Notes: generated from the letters alone by a model not told the origin. Counted from the stretch's first letter, positions 28,820 through 38,274 are shown. The stretch is 64,000 nucleotides of DNA from Pseudotabrizicola sp. (GCF_030684215.1 NZ_JAUXOV010000072.1:1-64000); one strand, 5' to 3'. Translations and numbers: made by a program.

Positions 28820-29784
28820 GCCTGCTGAAATCCCGCGAGGCGCTTTTGGCGCTGGCAATTCTTCTGCTGATCGGTGTTGTTGCCGCGCGGTTCCCGGCCT
28901 TTGTGCGGCCCGCAAACCTTGCCAATGTGCTCAACGATACCTCGCCGCTGATCATTCTGGCCATCGGTCAGATGATTGTAATTCTGACAAAGTGCATTGA
29001 TCTGTCGGTGGCTGCCAATCTTGCGTTATGCGGCATGGTGGCGGCGCTGATGAATGGGGCGGGCGTGCCATTGCCCCTGATCCTGATGGGCGTTGTTGCC
29101 TTGGGTGCGGGGCTTGGGGCGGTCAACGGGGTGCTGGTGTGGAAGCTGGGTATCCCCTCGATTGTTGTGACGCTTGGCACGATGACGATTTTTCGCGGCA
29201 CGATTTTTCTGATCACCGATGGCAAGTGGGTGAACGCGCATCAGATGTCTGACGGTTTCAAGGCGCTGCCGCGCACCGTTCTGCTGGGCCTGCCGGTGAT
29301 GAGCTGGATGGCGATTGCGCTGATAATCCTGTTCACAGTGGTGCTGACCCGCACCGCGCTGGGCCGGTCGTTCTATGCCGTGGGCGGCAACCCGCATGCC
29401 GCCGTTTATGCTGGTATCAACGTGGGTCGCACCCAGTTTTCCGCCTTTGTCATCTCCGGCGCTTTGGCGGGCTTGGCGGGGTATCTTTGGGTTGCACGCT
29501 ATGCCGTGGCCTATGTCGATATTGCAGGCGGGTTTGAACTCGACGTGGTTGCCGCCTGTGTGATCGGTGGCGTGGCGATTGCGGGAGGGGCGGGCACGGT
29601 TGCCGGAGCGGTCCTTGGCGCGTTGTTCCTTGGCGTCATCAAGAACGCGCTGCCTGTTGTCGGCATTTCGCCCTTTTGGCAGATGGCGATTTCTGGCGCA
29701 GCTATTGTACTGGCGGTCACCTTTAACGCCACCCAAGCGCGCGCGCCCGGCCGTATCATCCTCAAATCAGCCGAGGCCAGATGA
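28816..29784 (+). CDS. rhaP: Rhamnose ABC transporter permease RhaP
   Basis: A 322-residue inner-membrane permease of the ribose/autoinducer-2 type, hydrophobic nearly throughout. Family segments are TKCIDLSVAANLALCGMV, GIPSIVVTLGTMTIFRG and the C-terminal VIGGVAIAGGAGT. It starts with ATG in ATGA overlapping rhaT and overlaps rhaQ by four bases. It forms the pore with RhaQ. Confidence 0.9.
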   Translation: MSLLKSREALLALAILLLIGVVAARFPAFVRPANLANVLNDTSPLIILAIGQMIVILTKCIDLSVAANLALCGMVAALMNGAGVPLPLILMGVVALGAGLGAVNGVLVWKLGIPSIVVTLGTMTIFRGTIFLITDGKWVNAHQMSDGFKALPRTVLLGLPVMSWMAIALIILFTVVLTRTALGRSFYAVGGNPHAAVYAGINVGRTQFSAFVISGALAGLAGYLWVARYAVAYVDIAGGFELDVVAACVIGGVAIAGGAGTVAGAVLGALFLGVIKNALPVVGISPFWQMAISGAAIVLAVTFNATQARAPGRIILKSAEAR

Positions 29785-30758
29785 CCCCGCATCACCGCAT
29801 CATTCCTGATCGTCTGCAATCGCCCGCCACCCGCGCCTTGCGCAGTTGGGAGGCGATATTGGTGGCCGTGGCCATCGCGGTCTTTGTCACCAACAGCTTT
29901 GCGTCGCCCTATTTCCTGAATGTGTGGAATCTGTCGGATGCCACTTTCAACTTCACCGAAAAGGCGCTGATCGCCTTTGCCATGGCGATGCTGATCATCG
30001 CGGGCGATATTGATTTGTCGGTCGCGTCGATCATTGCGCTTTCGTCCACCGCGATGGGGGTGGCCATGGCTGCGGGGGCCGATACCCCCGTGCTGGTGCT
30101 GATCGGGATTGGCACCGGTCTTTTGTGTGGCGCGATCAACGGGGCGCTGGTGGCCGGGCTTGGTCTGCCGTCGATTGTGGTGACGATTGGCACTATGAGC
30201 TTGTTTCGCGGGGTTGCCTATATCATCCTTGGAGATAAGGCGTTTACTGGCTATCCAGCCAGCTTCAAGTTCTTTGGCCAAGGCTATGTCTGGTGGGTGA
30301 TCAGCTTTGAGCTGGCGTTGTTTGCAGCAATGGCCGTGGTCTATTATGTGCTTTTGCACCGCACCAGTTTTGGCCGTGCAGTCTTTGCCATCGGCAACAA
30401 CGCCACCGCCGCCCAGTTTTCTGGAATTCGAGTGGCGCGTGTGCGGTTTATCCTGTTCCTGCTGACCGGGGTGATGAGCGGGATCGCTGCCGTCTGCCTT
30501 ACCTCGCGCCTTGGGTCCACCCGCCCGTCGATTGCCACCGGATGGGAGCTGGAGATCGTGACCATGGTTGTGCTTGGCGGTGTCAGCATCCTAGGGGGGG
30601 CAGGCAGTGTTGCAGGCGTTTTTCTGGCGGCGCTAATCATGGGCATGGTCACCTTTGGCTTTGGCTTGCTGAACGTGCCGGGAATAGTGATGAGCATTTT
30701 CCTCGGCGTCCTGCTGATCGTCGTCATCGCATTGCCCCGGCTGCTGAGGAGAGGATGA
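29781..30758 (+). CDS. rhaQ: Rhamnose ABC transporter permease RhaQ
   Basis: A 325-residue permease homologous to RhaP. It contains [37 protein letters not shown] and [14 protein letters not shown], the matching positions of the family motifs. Having two different permeases in one ribose-type system is characteristic of the rhamnose importer. The overlap with rhaU at 30755-30758 indicates coupled translation. Confidence 0.9.
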   Translation: MTPHHRIIPDRLQSPATRALRSWEAILVAVAIAVFVTNSFASPYFLNVWNLSDATFNFTEKALIAFAMAMLIIAGDIDLSVASIIALSSTAMGVAMAAGADTPVLVLIGIGTGLLCGAINGALVAGLGLPSIVVTIGTMSLFRGVAYIILGDKAFTGYPASFKFFGQGYVWWVISFELALFAAMAVVYYVLLHRTSFGRAVFAIGNNATAAQFSGIRVARVRFILFLLTGVMSGIAAVCLTSRLGSTRPSIATGWELEIVTMVVLGGVSILGGAGSVAGVFLAALIMGMVTFGFGLLNVPGIVMSIFLGVLLIVVIALPRLLRRG

Positions 30759-31072
30759 TGGAGAAATACGCCTTTACAATGCGTCTTAATCCAGGGGCCG
30801 AGGCTGAATATATCCGCCGCCATGATGAGATATGGCCGGAAGTGGTGGGCCTGTTGAAACAGGCGGGGGTGCAGGATTATTCCATCCATCTGGACCGCGA
30901 AAGCCGTATCCTGTTCGGCGTTCTGTGGCGGCGTGAAGACCACACGATGGCCACTTTGCCTGCACATCCGGTGATGCAACGCTGGTGGGCGCATATGGCT
31001 GATATCATGGAAACCAAGCCAGACAATGAACCCGTGGCCGTGCCGCTGGTTACCGTGTTTCACATGCCATGA
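30758..31072 (+). CDS. rhaU: L-rhamnose mutarotase RhaU
   Basis: A 104-residue cytoplasmic mutarotase interconverting alpha and beta L-rhamnopyranose. It shows the family spacing of [27 protein letters not shown] and [12 protein letters not shown]; the RRHD...WP and QRWW residues line the active site. Length equals the E. coli homologue. Two adjacent ATGs (30755 and 30758) are possible starts. I prefer the second for ribosome-site spacing from GAGGAGAGG. Confidence 0.92.
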   Translation: MEKYAFTMRLNPGAEAEYIRRHDEIWPEVVGLLKQAGVQDYSIHLDRESRILFGVLWRREDHTMATLPAHPVMQRWWAHMADIMETKPDNEPVAVPLVTVFHMP

Positions 31073-32436
31073 CTCACGCGGCGATCATCGACATCGGCAA
31101 AACCAACGTCAAGCTGGCCTTGGTTGATCTGGCGACCCTGACCGAAGTGGCCGTGCGCACTGCGCCCAACCGTGTGCTGCCCGGCCCCCCTTGGCCGCAT
31201 TTTCATACCGATGGCCAATGGGCCTTTTTGCGGGGCGCTTTGACAGAGCTAGCCACCAGCCATGGGATTGACGCGATCTGCGTGACCACGCATGGCGCCT
31301 GCGCCGCCCTGCTTGATGGCAATGGCGCATTGGCGGCCCCGGTTCTGGATTATGAACACGCAGGGCCAGACACCACCCGGGACGCCTATGACCAGATTCG
31401 TCCGTCGTTTTCCGAGACAGGCAGTCCTAAGCTGCCGCTTGGCCTTAATCTGGGCGCGCAATTGTTTTGGCAACTGCGCGAAGACCCCACGTTGCGCGAC
31501 CGTATCCGACATGTGCTGATGTGGCCGCAATACTGGGGCCACAAGCTGACCGGGCAAATTGCCAGCGATATCTGCTCGCTTGGCTGTCATACCGACCTTT
31601 GGGCCCCCATGACGCACGGCTTTTCCACTCTGCCCGCAGCGCTTGGTCTGGCAGAAAAGATGGCCCCAGCGCGGGCACCCGGTGACGTGCTTGGCACGCT
31701 GCTGCCCGATTTGCAGGCCACGCTTGGCATCGGCCCGGTCGCGGTGTTGTGCGGCCTGCATGACAGCAACGCGTCGTTGCTGCCGCATCTGCTTGGGCGG
31801 CAAGCCCCGTTTGCCGTGGTCTCCACCGGAACCTGGGTGGTGTCGATGGCGGTCGGCGGCCACCCGGTCACGCTGGACCCGTCGCGCGATACGCTGATCA
31901 ACGTGAACGCCTTTGGCGATGCCGTGCCCTCGGCCCGGTTCATGGGTGGGCGGGAGTATGATCTGGTGCAATCAGGCAAGCCCGCCGTGGCAGGGGTGGC
32001 AGATGCAGATCAGGTGCTGGCAAAGCGGGTTATGCTGTTGCCCTCTGTCGTGCCTGAAAGTGGCCCGTTTCAGGGGATGCCGCACCGCTGGGCCAACGAT
32101 CCCATGACCGATCCGCAGCGCGAGGTCGCCCTGGGCTACTACCTTGCGCTGATGACAGCAGAATCTTTGGCGGCCATTGGCGCGGATGGCCCCAGTATCA
32201 TTGAGGGGCCTTTTGCATCTAACCCGTGGTTTTGCACCATGTTGCACGCCGCAACCGGGCGGTCTGTCCTGTCGTCCTCGATGCGCACGGGCACAGCGGT
32301 TGGGGCGGCGATGCTTTTCGCCCGGCCCAAGGCCACAGCCGATGACCGGGGTGCGATGATGCCTGACCCCAGATTGGCCGCCTATGCGCGGGTTTGGCGC
32401 ACGCTGGCAGGTGCGCGTCAGCCTGATGCCTCGTGA
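31069..32436 (+). CDS. rhaK: Rhamnulokinase-type FGGY carbohydrate kinase RhaK
   Basis: A 455-residue FGGY-family sugar kinase. The N-terminal phosphate loop [16 protein letters not shown] is clear, as are [10 protein letters not shown] and [11 protein letters not shown] in the C-terminal lobe. It phosphorylates rhamnulose (or, in rhizobia, is required for rhamnose uptake itself) before RhaD cleavage. It overlaps rhaU by four bases and ends the rha operon. Some FGGY enzymes prefer xylulose or fuculose; context decides here. Confidence 0.88.
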   Translation: MTHAAIIDIGKTNVKLALVDLATLTEVAVRTAPNRVLPGPPWPHFHTDGQWAFLRGALTELATSHGIDAICVTTHGACAALLDGNGALAAPVLDYEHAGPDTTRDAYDQIRPSFSETGSPKLPLGLNLGAQLFWQLREDPTLRDRIRHVLMWPQYWGHKLTGQIASDICSLGCHTDLWAPMTHGFSTLPAALGLAEKMAPARAPGDVLGTLLPDLQATLGIGPVAVLCGLHDSNASLLPHLLGRQAPFAVVSTGTWVVSMAVGGHPVTLDPSRDTLINVNAFGDAVPSARFMGGREYDLVQSGKPAVAGVADADQVLAKRVMLLPSVVPESGPFQGMPHRWANDPMTDPQREVALGYYLALMTAESLAAIGADGPSIIEGPFASNPWFCTMLHAATGRSVLSSSMRTGTAVGAAMLFARPKATADDRGAMMPDPRLAAYARVWRTLAGARQPDAS

Positions 32437-32483
32437 CACAGTGCCCCGTTGATTTGCCGCGCAATTTGCGGCATGTCGCAGGG

Positions 32484-32849
32484 ATGGCCTTGTCCCTGAT
32501 CATAAGGTTGCGCAGCTTTGCGCTGGTTGCCCTTCTGGCAATGGCTTTGGGTGTCACAGGCTTTGGGCACCGTGCGCCCTCGCAACAAGAGGCTTCGGTT
32601 CAGGCCTTTCTGGCTGCTGGCTTTGGCCTGCCCGATCTTTGCGGAACGTCCGGGCCTGAACAATCTGCAATGGCAGAACACTGCCCGGTCTGCACAGTTG
32701 CGGGCGCGGCACTGGTGCCTGCCAATACCTGCCTGCTGCGCGATGCTGATTTGCAGCTGGTTGCCGTGGTTCTTGCGCCGCGCGCGCGGCAAACCATCGC
32801 TGCTGTGCATGACCCCGCTCACGCGCCGCGTGCGCCGCCTTTGGCTTGA
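32484..32849 (+). CDS. DUF2946-like small membrane/periplasmic protein
   Basis: About 121 residues: a hydrophobic N-terminal span (LRSFALVALLAMALGVTG) followed by a region with AEHCPVCTVAGAALVPANTC and a C-terminus ending HAPRAPPLA. The His-Cys-x2-Cys arrangement and the ending resemble DUF2946, a family often found beside copper-handling genes. The frame is open from a GTG overlapping the rhaK stop (32433); I favour the ATG at 32484. The next gene encodes a copper chaperone, supporting a copper role. Function otherwise unknown. Confidence 0.6.
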   Translation: MALSLIIRLRSFALVALLAMALGVTGFGHRAPSQQEASVQAFLAAGFGLPDLCGTSGPEQSAMAEHCPVCTVAGAALVPANTCLLRDADLQLVAVVLAPRARQTIAAVHDPAHAPRAPPLA

Positions 32850-32919
32850 TCCAGTCTGAACCGTTACTTCAGTCCTGACAGCCGGCGAAAGCCGAGCCCA
32901 AGCCAAAAAGGCAATTACA

Positions 32920-33441
32920 ATGCAAATCGCATCCGTTTTCCGTTCTGTTCTGTCTTTCCAATCGCTGCAAAAGCCGCTTGTGGCGCTGTGCGCCGCCATG
33001 ATGCTGGCCACTCCTGCGCAAGCCCAGGCGCATGGCGTGACCGCAGGCGATCTGGAAATCATTCACCCCCACATACTAGCGCCGAGGGCCTCTGCCAAAT
33101 CGGCCGGGGGATTTATGGGTATTGCCAATGAGGGCACCACCGACGACCGCCTGATCGGCATTGAGGTGCCATCGGTCAAGCATTCCGAACTTCACACCAC
33201 CATCCACAGCGCTGATGGCATCGCCAAGATGATGCATGTGGATGCCATCGACATCCCCGCCGGAGAGACGGTGTTGCTGGAGCGTGGCGGCATGCACATC
33301 ATGTTCATGGGCCTGACCGAGCCGATGATCGAAGGCCAGATGGTGCCTGCCACACTGATCTTTAAACATGCAGGTCGAGTGGAGGTTGAGTTCAGCGTTG
33401 ATCCGTCAACTGGCGCTGATCATTCCGCCATGGGGCACTGA
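32920..33441 (+). CDS. PCu(A)C family copper chaperone
   Basis: A 173-residue periplasmic protein with a signal peptide (cleavage after about residue 36, ATPAQAQA). A PCuAC domain follows: SELHTTIH, then KMMHVD, then GGMHIMFMGL give the His/Met Cu(I)-binding set. The first Met of the usual pattern is replaced (HTTIH), while the C-terminus adds DHSAMGH. These proteins deliver copper to cytochrome oxidase. It shares its direction with the DUF2946-like gene 70 bases upstream. Confidence 0.85.
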   Translation: MQIASVFRSVLSFQSLQKPLVALCAAMMLATPAQAQAHGVTAGDLEIIHPHILAPRASAKSAGGFMGIANEGTTDDRLIGIEVPSVKHSELHTTIHSADGIAKMMHVDAIDIPAGETVLLERGGMHIMFMGLTEPMIEGQMVPATLIFKHAGRVEVEFSVDPSTGADHSAMGH

Positions 33442-33465
33442 ACCGACGTTGCGCAAATGTGTTGG

Positions 33466-33488
33466 CCCGTGGCGTTCTGCGCCACGGG
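33466..33488. terminator. Hairpin between copper chaperone and rpiR-type gene
   Basis: A perfect nine-base stem, CCCGTGGCG (33466-33474) with CGCCACGGG (33480-33488), and a five-base loop, in the 51-base gap between two convergent genes. There is no strong T-run on either side, so it may act as a bidirectional pause or terminator. Confidence 0.6.
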
Positions 33489-33492
33489 TGCC

Positions 33493-34362
33493 TTAACGGT
33501 AGCGGCGAAAGAACCGGGACCGGTCATACAGCGTTTCCAGCCGCTTCATCCGCCCTTCAGTCTCGGCCCATGTCCGGCTTTGCACGCTGGCCAAAAGCGT
33601 TTCAATCAGCACCAGAATTGAGACGGTTGAATCCCATGCAGAAGGTGCCTCGATATGGGCGGTCAGGGTGTGGCGGGCGTGGGCGGCGGCGGGGCTGACC
33701 CAGCGGTCGGTGATCACCACCACCTCGGCCCCCTGTTCCACGGCCAGTTCCACCAGTTGCAGGACCGAGTTTTCATAGCGGCGAATGTCAAACGCCACCA
33801 GCACATCGCCCGCCTTCATGTCCAGCAGCGCGGGCGGCCAGGTGTTTGACATATCCGATAGCAGCGTCACCTCGGGGCGGACCACCTTCATCAGCGACAC
33901 AAGGTAGTCGGCATGGGCATGGGTGATGCGGCCGCCCATTGCAAAGATGCGGCGCGACGGGTCGGCCAGCAGGTTGGCAATGGCGTCGAAATCGTCATGG
34001 TCGATCTGGCTGAGCGTGGCCTGAAGATTGGCCACCACCGCATCGGCAAACCGGTTCAGAATATGGGTGTCCGGCGCGCCACCAGCCCAGCGATCATGCT
34101 TGACCAAGGGCGATTCCAGCATCGCCCCCAATTCTCCGCGCAGGGCCGACTGATAGTCTGGATAGCCACGATAGCCCATCTTTTGACACAGGCGCACAAC
34201 TGTTGGCGTTGACACTTCGGCCGCGCGTGCCAAAGCGGTGATCGACCCGAGTGCTGCCACCGGATAATGGCGCAAAATATGCGTGGCCACCTGTCGCTCG
34301 GCCCGTGTCAGCTCTGGCAAGGCTGCACGCATCCTGTCTTCGACACCCAAGGGGAGGTCCAT
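33493..34362 (-). CDS. MurR/RpiR family transcriptional regulator
   Basis: A 289-residue regulator with an N-terminal RpiR helix-turn-helix (ITALARAAEVSTPTVVRLCQ followed by KMGYRGYPDYQSALRGEL) and a C-terminal SIS sugar-isomerase-like domain from about residue 120. The ATG at 34362 (MDLPLGVEDR) is preferred to one 60 bases upstream. It is divergent from the N-formylglutamate amidohydrolase/TRAP/glutamine-synthetase operon and is its likely local regulator. RpiR proteins normally sense phosphorylated sugars, which does not obviously match the operon content. Confidence 0.88.
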   Translation of the reverse strand: MDLPLGVEDRMRAALPELTRAERQVATHILRHYPVAALGSITALARAAEVSTPTVVRLCQKMGYRGYPDYQSALRGELGAMLESPLVKHDRWAGGAPDTHILNRFADAVVANLQATLSQIDHDDFDAIANLLADPSRRIFAMGGRITHAHADYLVSLMKVVRPEVTLLSDMSNTWPPALLDMKAGDVLVAFDIRRYENSVLQLVELAVEQGAEVVVITDRWVSPAAAHARHTLTAHIEAPSAWDSTVSILVLIETLLASVQSRTWAETEGRMKRLETLYDRSRFFRRYR

Positions 34363-34441
34363 GTGCCTGCCTTTCTTGCCAGTTTGGCCCGTGATTTTGC
34401 CGGGCAACAAGGTTGGTTGCAAACCACTCTGCCTGATTTCC

Positions 34442-34481
34442 GAAATTATTGTAACAGAAATTGTGCAGAAGAAAAATTCTT
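34442..34481. promoter_or_regulatory. Candidate RpiR operator array
   Basis: In the AT-rich divergent gap, GAAATT occurs at 34442 and 34457 and GAAAAATT at 34471, spaced 15 and 14 bases. The last lies in a 13-base palindrome AAGAA-AAA-TTCTT (34469-34481) that runs into TTGACA, a good -35 hexamer (34480-34485). RpiR regulators often bind GAAA/TTTC-type half sites. This is motif-based inference only. Confidence 0.4.
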
Positions 34482-34521
34482 GACAGAACCGTGCCAGATC
34501 AAGAAGCCTAGGGTGGCAATC

Positions 34522-35307
34522 ATGGGGTCCGAGTCACTGATGAGCCTGCATTCCACCCAGCCGTCTTTTACGGCCAGTGTCGAACATCGCGATGCTGCGA
34601 GTCCAATTTTGTTGGTATGTGAACATGCCAGCAACGCCTTTCCCGACCCGTGGGGCGGGCTTGGGCTGACGGATGCGCAACGCAGCGACCATATTGCATG
34701 GGATCCGGGCGCGCTGGATCTGTCGCGCGCTTTGTCGGCTCGGCTTGATGCCACGCTGGTTCATGCTCCTGTAAGTCGTCTGATCTATGATCTGAACCGT
34801 GGACCCGACCGCCCCGACGCCATGGCTGCGCGGTCCGAGGTGCATGACATTCCCGGCAACCATGCCCTGACCCCCGAAAGCCGTCTGCACCGGACCGAAG
34901 CGCTGTATCTGCCGTTTCACAACACCCTGCACGGCGAAATTGCACGGCGTCTGGCGCTTGGACGGGCGACGGTGATTGTCACCATCCATTCCTTTACCCC
35001 GGTCTACCACGGACAGGCGCGCGCGGTGGAATTCGGGGTGATCCACGATGCTGATGATCGCCTGTCACGGGCGATTGTGGCCGATGCCCAAGCAAAAACC
35101 GATCTGGGTTGCGCGCTGAACAAACCCTATTCTGCTGCCGATGGCGTCACCCATACCTTGCGCCTGCATGCAACGCCCTACGGGCTGCTGAATGCCATGC
35201 TGGAAATCCGCAATGACCTGATCGCGACCCCTGAACAGGTTGCGGTGATGGCCGACAGTCTGGCCCCCGTGCTGCAACGGGCGCTGCTTGCCGTGGCAGA
35301 GGGGTAA
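34522..35307 (+). CDS. N-formylglutamate amidohydrolase family protein
   Basis: About 261 residues of the FGase family: LLVCEHASNAFPDPWGGLG, SRLIYDLNRGPDRPDAM and VTIHSFTPVYHG (putative metal-binding His). It is distinct from HutG at 4.3 kb and has no histidine genes nearby. It instead heads a TRAP/glutamine-synthetase-like operon, ending four bases before dctQ. I infer it hydrolyses an N-acyl- or gamma-glutamyl-type intermediate made or imported by this operon. Starts at 34522 or 34540 are both possible. Confidence 0.8.
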   Translation: MGSESLMSLHSTQPSFTASVEHRDAASPILLVCEHASNAFPDPWGGLGLTDAQRSDHIAWDPGALDLSRALSARLDATLVHAPVSRLIYDLNRGPDRPDAMAARSEVHDIPGNHALTPESRLHRTEALYLPFHNTLHGEIARRLALGRATVIVTIHSFTPVYHGQARAVEFGVIHDADDRLSRAIVADAQAKTDLGCALNKPYSAADGVTHTLRLHATPYGLLNAMLEIRNDLIATPEQVAVMADSLAPVLQRALLAVAEG

Positions 35308-35310
35308 GCT

Positions 35311-35817
35311 ATGCCGCGACTTGCCATTTTCTTTGTGCGACTGGTGGAAAAGCTGAATTACGGTGTGGGCCGGATGGCGATGTATCTGCTGTTCGTGCTG
35401 ATGGGCATTCTGATGTGGTCCACCATCAGCAAGGCATCGGGCACGCCGTCGCTTTGGACGCTGGAAATGGCGCAGTTTGTGATGGTGGCCTATTTCGTGC
35501 TGGGCGGTCCCTATGCCATGCAGATGGGCAGCCATGTGCGGATGGATCTGTTCTATGCTCAGCAAAGCCCGGTCCGCCGCGCGTGGTGGGATGCCATCAC
35601 GGTGCTGGCGCTGATTTTCTATCTGGGTGTCATGCTATGGGGTGCGATCGATTCCACCCTGTATTCGCTGCAATACAATGAACGCAGCCCGACCGCATGG
35701 CGCCCCTATCTTTGGCCGATCAAGGTGATCCTGTGCGTGGGCTTTTTCCTGATGTTGCTGCAAGCCCTTGCCGCGCTGCTGCGTGACGTGGCCACCATCC
35801 GTGGGGAAACCATCTGA
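35311..35817 (+). CDS. TRAP transporter small permease (DctQ type)
   Basis: A 168-residue membrane protein with four predicted spans. The typical DctQ segment is AQFVMVAYFVLGGPYAMQMGSHVRMDLFY. It scaffolds the large permease and contacts the loaded binding protein. It overlaps the next gene by one base (TGATG). Confidence 0.88.
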   Translation: MPRLAIFFVRLVEKLNYGVGRMAMYLLFVLMGILMWSTISKASGTPSLWTLEMAQFVMVAYFVLGGPYAMQMGSHVRMDLFYAQQSPVRRAWWDAITVLALIFYLGVMLWGAIDSTLYSLQYNERSPTAWRPYLWPIKVILCVGFFLMLLQALAALLRDVATIRGETI

Positions 35818-37160
35818 TGCCCTATGAGATGATCGCGGCCCTGATGTTTTCGACCATGCTTTTGATGATGATGACCGGGCAACGGGTCTTCGGCATCATC
35901 GGCTTTGTCGCCGTGGTGGCGGCCCTGTCGCTTTGGGGGCAAGGCGGTGAGCAGATGGGTTTCTCCGCCACCATGAAGCTGATGCGCTGGTATCCGCTGC
36001 TGTCGCTGCCGATGTTCGTGTTCATGGGCTACGTGATGTCGGAATCCAAGCTGGCTGATGACCTGTACCGCATGTTCCACCTGTGGTTTGGCCGGGTGCG
36101 TGGCGGGTTGGCGGTCGGGACTATCTTGCTGATGGTGCTCATTTCCGCGATGAACGGTCTGTCGGTGGCTGGCATGGCGATTGGGTCTACCATTGCGCTG
36201 CCTGAACTGCTGCGGCGCGGTTATGACAAGCGCATGGTCACTGGCGTCATACAGGCCGGGTCGAGCCTTGGTATCCTGATCCCGCCCTCGGTTGTGCTGG
36301 TGCTTTACGCCATGATCGCCCGCGCACCGGTGTCTGAACTGTGGCTGGCTGGGCTGATGCCGGGGCTGCTGATGGCGTCGATGTTTATCTTGTATATCAC
36401 CATTCGCTGCCGCTTTCAGCCGCATCTTGGCCCGGCGCTGAGTGTTGAGGAACGCGCGCAGATCACGCTTGCTGACAAGCTGCTCAGCCTGCGCGCCGGG
36501 CTTTTGCCGTTCATCATTTTCGGCGCGATGATGCTGCCATTTATCTACGGCTGGACCAGTCTGGTTGAAAGCAGCGTCATCGGGGTTGCGGCCACAGTAA
36601 TCGGTGCGGTGATCAAGGGCACCTTTACCCGGCACGTCTTTGAGGTTGCGACCCGCAATACCCTTGGCATCACTTGCATGTTCATGTGGGTGATCCTTGC
36701 CGCTTTGTCCTTTGGCGCGGTGTTCGACGGCCTCGGCGCGGTAAAGGCAGTTGAGGCGCTGTTTGTGGACCGTTTGCACATGGGGCCGTGGACCATCCTG
36801 ATCCTGATGCAGCTGTCGTTCCTGCTCATGGGAATGTTTCTGGATGACACCGCCATGCTGGTCATCGTGGCACCCTTGTATGTGCCGCTGGTTGCCACGC
36901 TGGACCTTGGCCTGCCGCGTCAGGATGTGCTGATCTGGTATGGGGTTCTTTACACCATCACCTGCCAGATTGCTTACCTGACTCCGCCCTTTGGCTATAA
37001 CCTGTTTTTGATGCGGGCCTTTGCGCCCAAGGAAATTACCATGGGCGATATCTATCGTTCGGTTACCCCGTTTGTCGGCGTGATGATCTTTACCCTTGGG
37101 TTGATCATGGCCTTTCCGCAGATCGCGCTTTGGCTGCCGCACCTGATCTATCGAAACTGA
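35817..37160 (+). CDS. TRAP transporter large permease (DctM type)
   Basis: A 447-residue membrane protein with about 12 spans. Characteristic DctM stretches are LPMFVFMGYVMSESKLADDL, SSLGILIPPSVVLVLYAMIA and MGMFLDDTAMLVIVAPLY. It is the sodium-coupled transport subunit. TRAP systems carry carboxylates, taurine, ectoine and similar organic anions, so the operon's substrate probably has a carboxylate or sulfonate. Confidence 0.9.
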   Translation: MPYEMIAALMFSTMLLMMMTGQRVFGIIGFVAVVAALSLWGQGGEQMGFSATMKLMRWYPLLSLPMFVFMGYVMSESKLADDLYRMFHLWFGRVRGGLAVGTILLMVLISAMNGLSVAGMAIGSTIALPELLRRGYDKRMVTGVIQAGSSLGILIPPSVVLVLYAMIARAPVSELWLAGLMPGLLMASMFILYITIRCRFQPHLGPALSVEERAQITLADKLLSLRAGLLPFIIFGAMMLPFIYGWTSLVESSVIGVAATVIGAVIKGTFTRHVFEVATRNTLGITCMFMWVILAALSFGAVFDGLGAVKAVEALFVDRLHMGPWTILILMQLSFLLMGMFLDDTAMLVIVAPLYVPLVATLDLGLPRQDVLIWYGVLYTITCQIAYLTPPFGYNLFLMRAFAPKEITMGDIYRSVTPFVGVMIFTLGLIMAFPQIALWLPHLIYRN

Positions 37161-37221
37161 GACCTGAATTGAGGCGCGGACACACCGCGCCCGCCCAACC
37201 CACCAACAAGAGGTATCACAG

Positions 37222-38274
37222 ATGACAACATCCAGACGTTCCTTCCTGACCAAAGGCGCCACCCTTGCCGTTGGTGCCGGGGCCGCCACGCTTGCCACGC
37301 CCGCGGTTACCCGCGCGCAGGACGTGATCAAATGGCGTATGCAGACCTATGCCGGGGCCGCACTGGGCGAAGAGGTGGTGAAACCCGCCATCGAGGCCTT
37401 TAACCGGATGGCCGCTGGCCAGATGGAGATTGAACTGTTCTATGCCGATCAGCTTGTCCCAACCGGAGAGCTGTTTCAGGCCATGCAGCGCGGCACCATC
37501 GACTGCGTGCAATCGGACGATGATTCCATGGCGTCACCCACCGAAGTCACCGTGTTCGGCGGCTATTTCCCAATGGCTCTGCGCTACAGCCTCGACGTGC
37601 CCGCGCTGTTCAACAAATACGGCCTGAAAGCGATCTGGGAGGAAGAATACGCCAAGGTTGGCGTCAAGCACATCTCGGCTGGCGCGTGGGATCCGTGCCA
37701 TTTCTCGACCAAAGACCCGATCAACAGCTTGGCTGACCTGAAAGGCAAACGTATCTTTACCTTCCCGACCGCCGGCCGCTTCCTGACCCAGTTTGGCGTG
37801 GTGCCGGTGACCCTGCCTTGGGAAGATATCGAAGTCGCGATGCAAACCGGCGAGCTTGACGGCATCGCATGGTCTGGCATCACCGAGGTTTATACCGTGG
37901 GCTGGTCGAATGTGACCAACTACTTCCTGACCAACAATATCTCGGGCGCGTGGATCGGGCACTTCTTTGCCAATATGGACAAGTGGAACGCCCTGCCACC
38001 GCATTTGCAGGAAATGCTGGCCACTTGCTTTGAGCAGTCGCACTACTACCGCCAGCACTGGTATTGGGCGGGCGAGGCTGATCTGCGCCTGAATGGCGGC
38101 AAGCTGCAACTGACCACGATACCGGATGAAGAATGGGCCACCGTCGAAGCGGCGGCTGTCACATTCTGGGATGAAATCGCGGCGGAATCCGAAGTGAAAG
38201 CCAAGGTTGTGGCGATCTTCAAGGAATACAACGACGTTCAGAACAAGGCGGGTCGTCCGTATCGCTACGACTGA
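37222..38274 (+). CDS. TRAP transporter substrate-binding protein (DctP type), Tat-exported
   Basis: A 350-residue periplasmic protein. The N-terminus has a twin-arginine motif (TSRRSFLTKG) ahead of a hydrophobic stretch ending TPAVTRAQ, so it is probably folded before Tat export. The body matches the DctP family (QLVPTGELFQAMQRGTIDC, KRIFTFPTAGRFL). The Arg of LKGKRIF is near the usual carboxylate-binding position. The Tat-exported, high-molecular-mass branch is often found for 2-oxo acids and aromatic or branched substrates. Confidence 0.88.
   Translation: MTTSRRSFLTKGATLAVGAGAATLATPAVTRAQDVIKWRMQTYAGAALGEEVVKPAIEAFNRMAAGQMEIELFYADQLVPTGELFQAMQRGTIDCVQSDDDSMASPTEVTVFGGYFPMALRYSLDVPALFNKYGLKAIWEEEYAKVGVKHISAGAWDPCHFSTKDPINSLADLKGKRIFTFPTAGRFLTQFGVVPVTLPWEDIEVAMQTGELDGIAWSGITEVYTVGWSNVTNYFLTNNISGAWIGHFFANMDKWNALPPHLQEMLATCFEQSHYYRQHWYWAGEADLRLNGGKLQLTTIPDEEWATVEAAAVTFWDEIAAESEVKAKVVAIFKEYNDVQNKAGRPYRYD

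Noticed and set aside
35706-37331. A 541-codon open frame on the minus strand
   Set aside because: It mirrors the TRAP large permease. The His/Gln/Arg-rich translation is the complement of hydrophobic codons, not a real protein.
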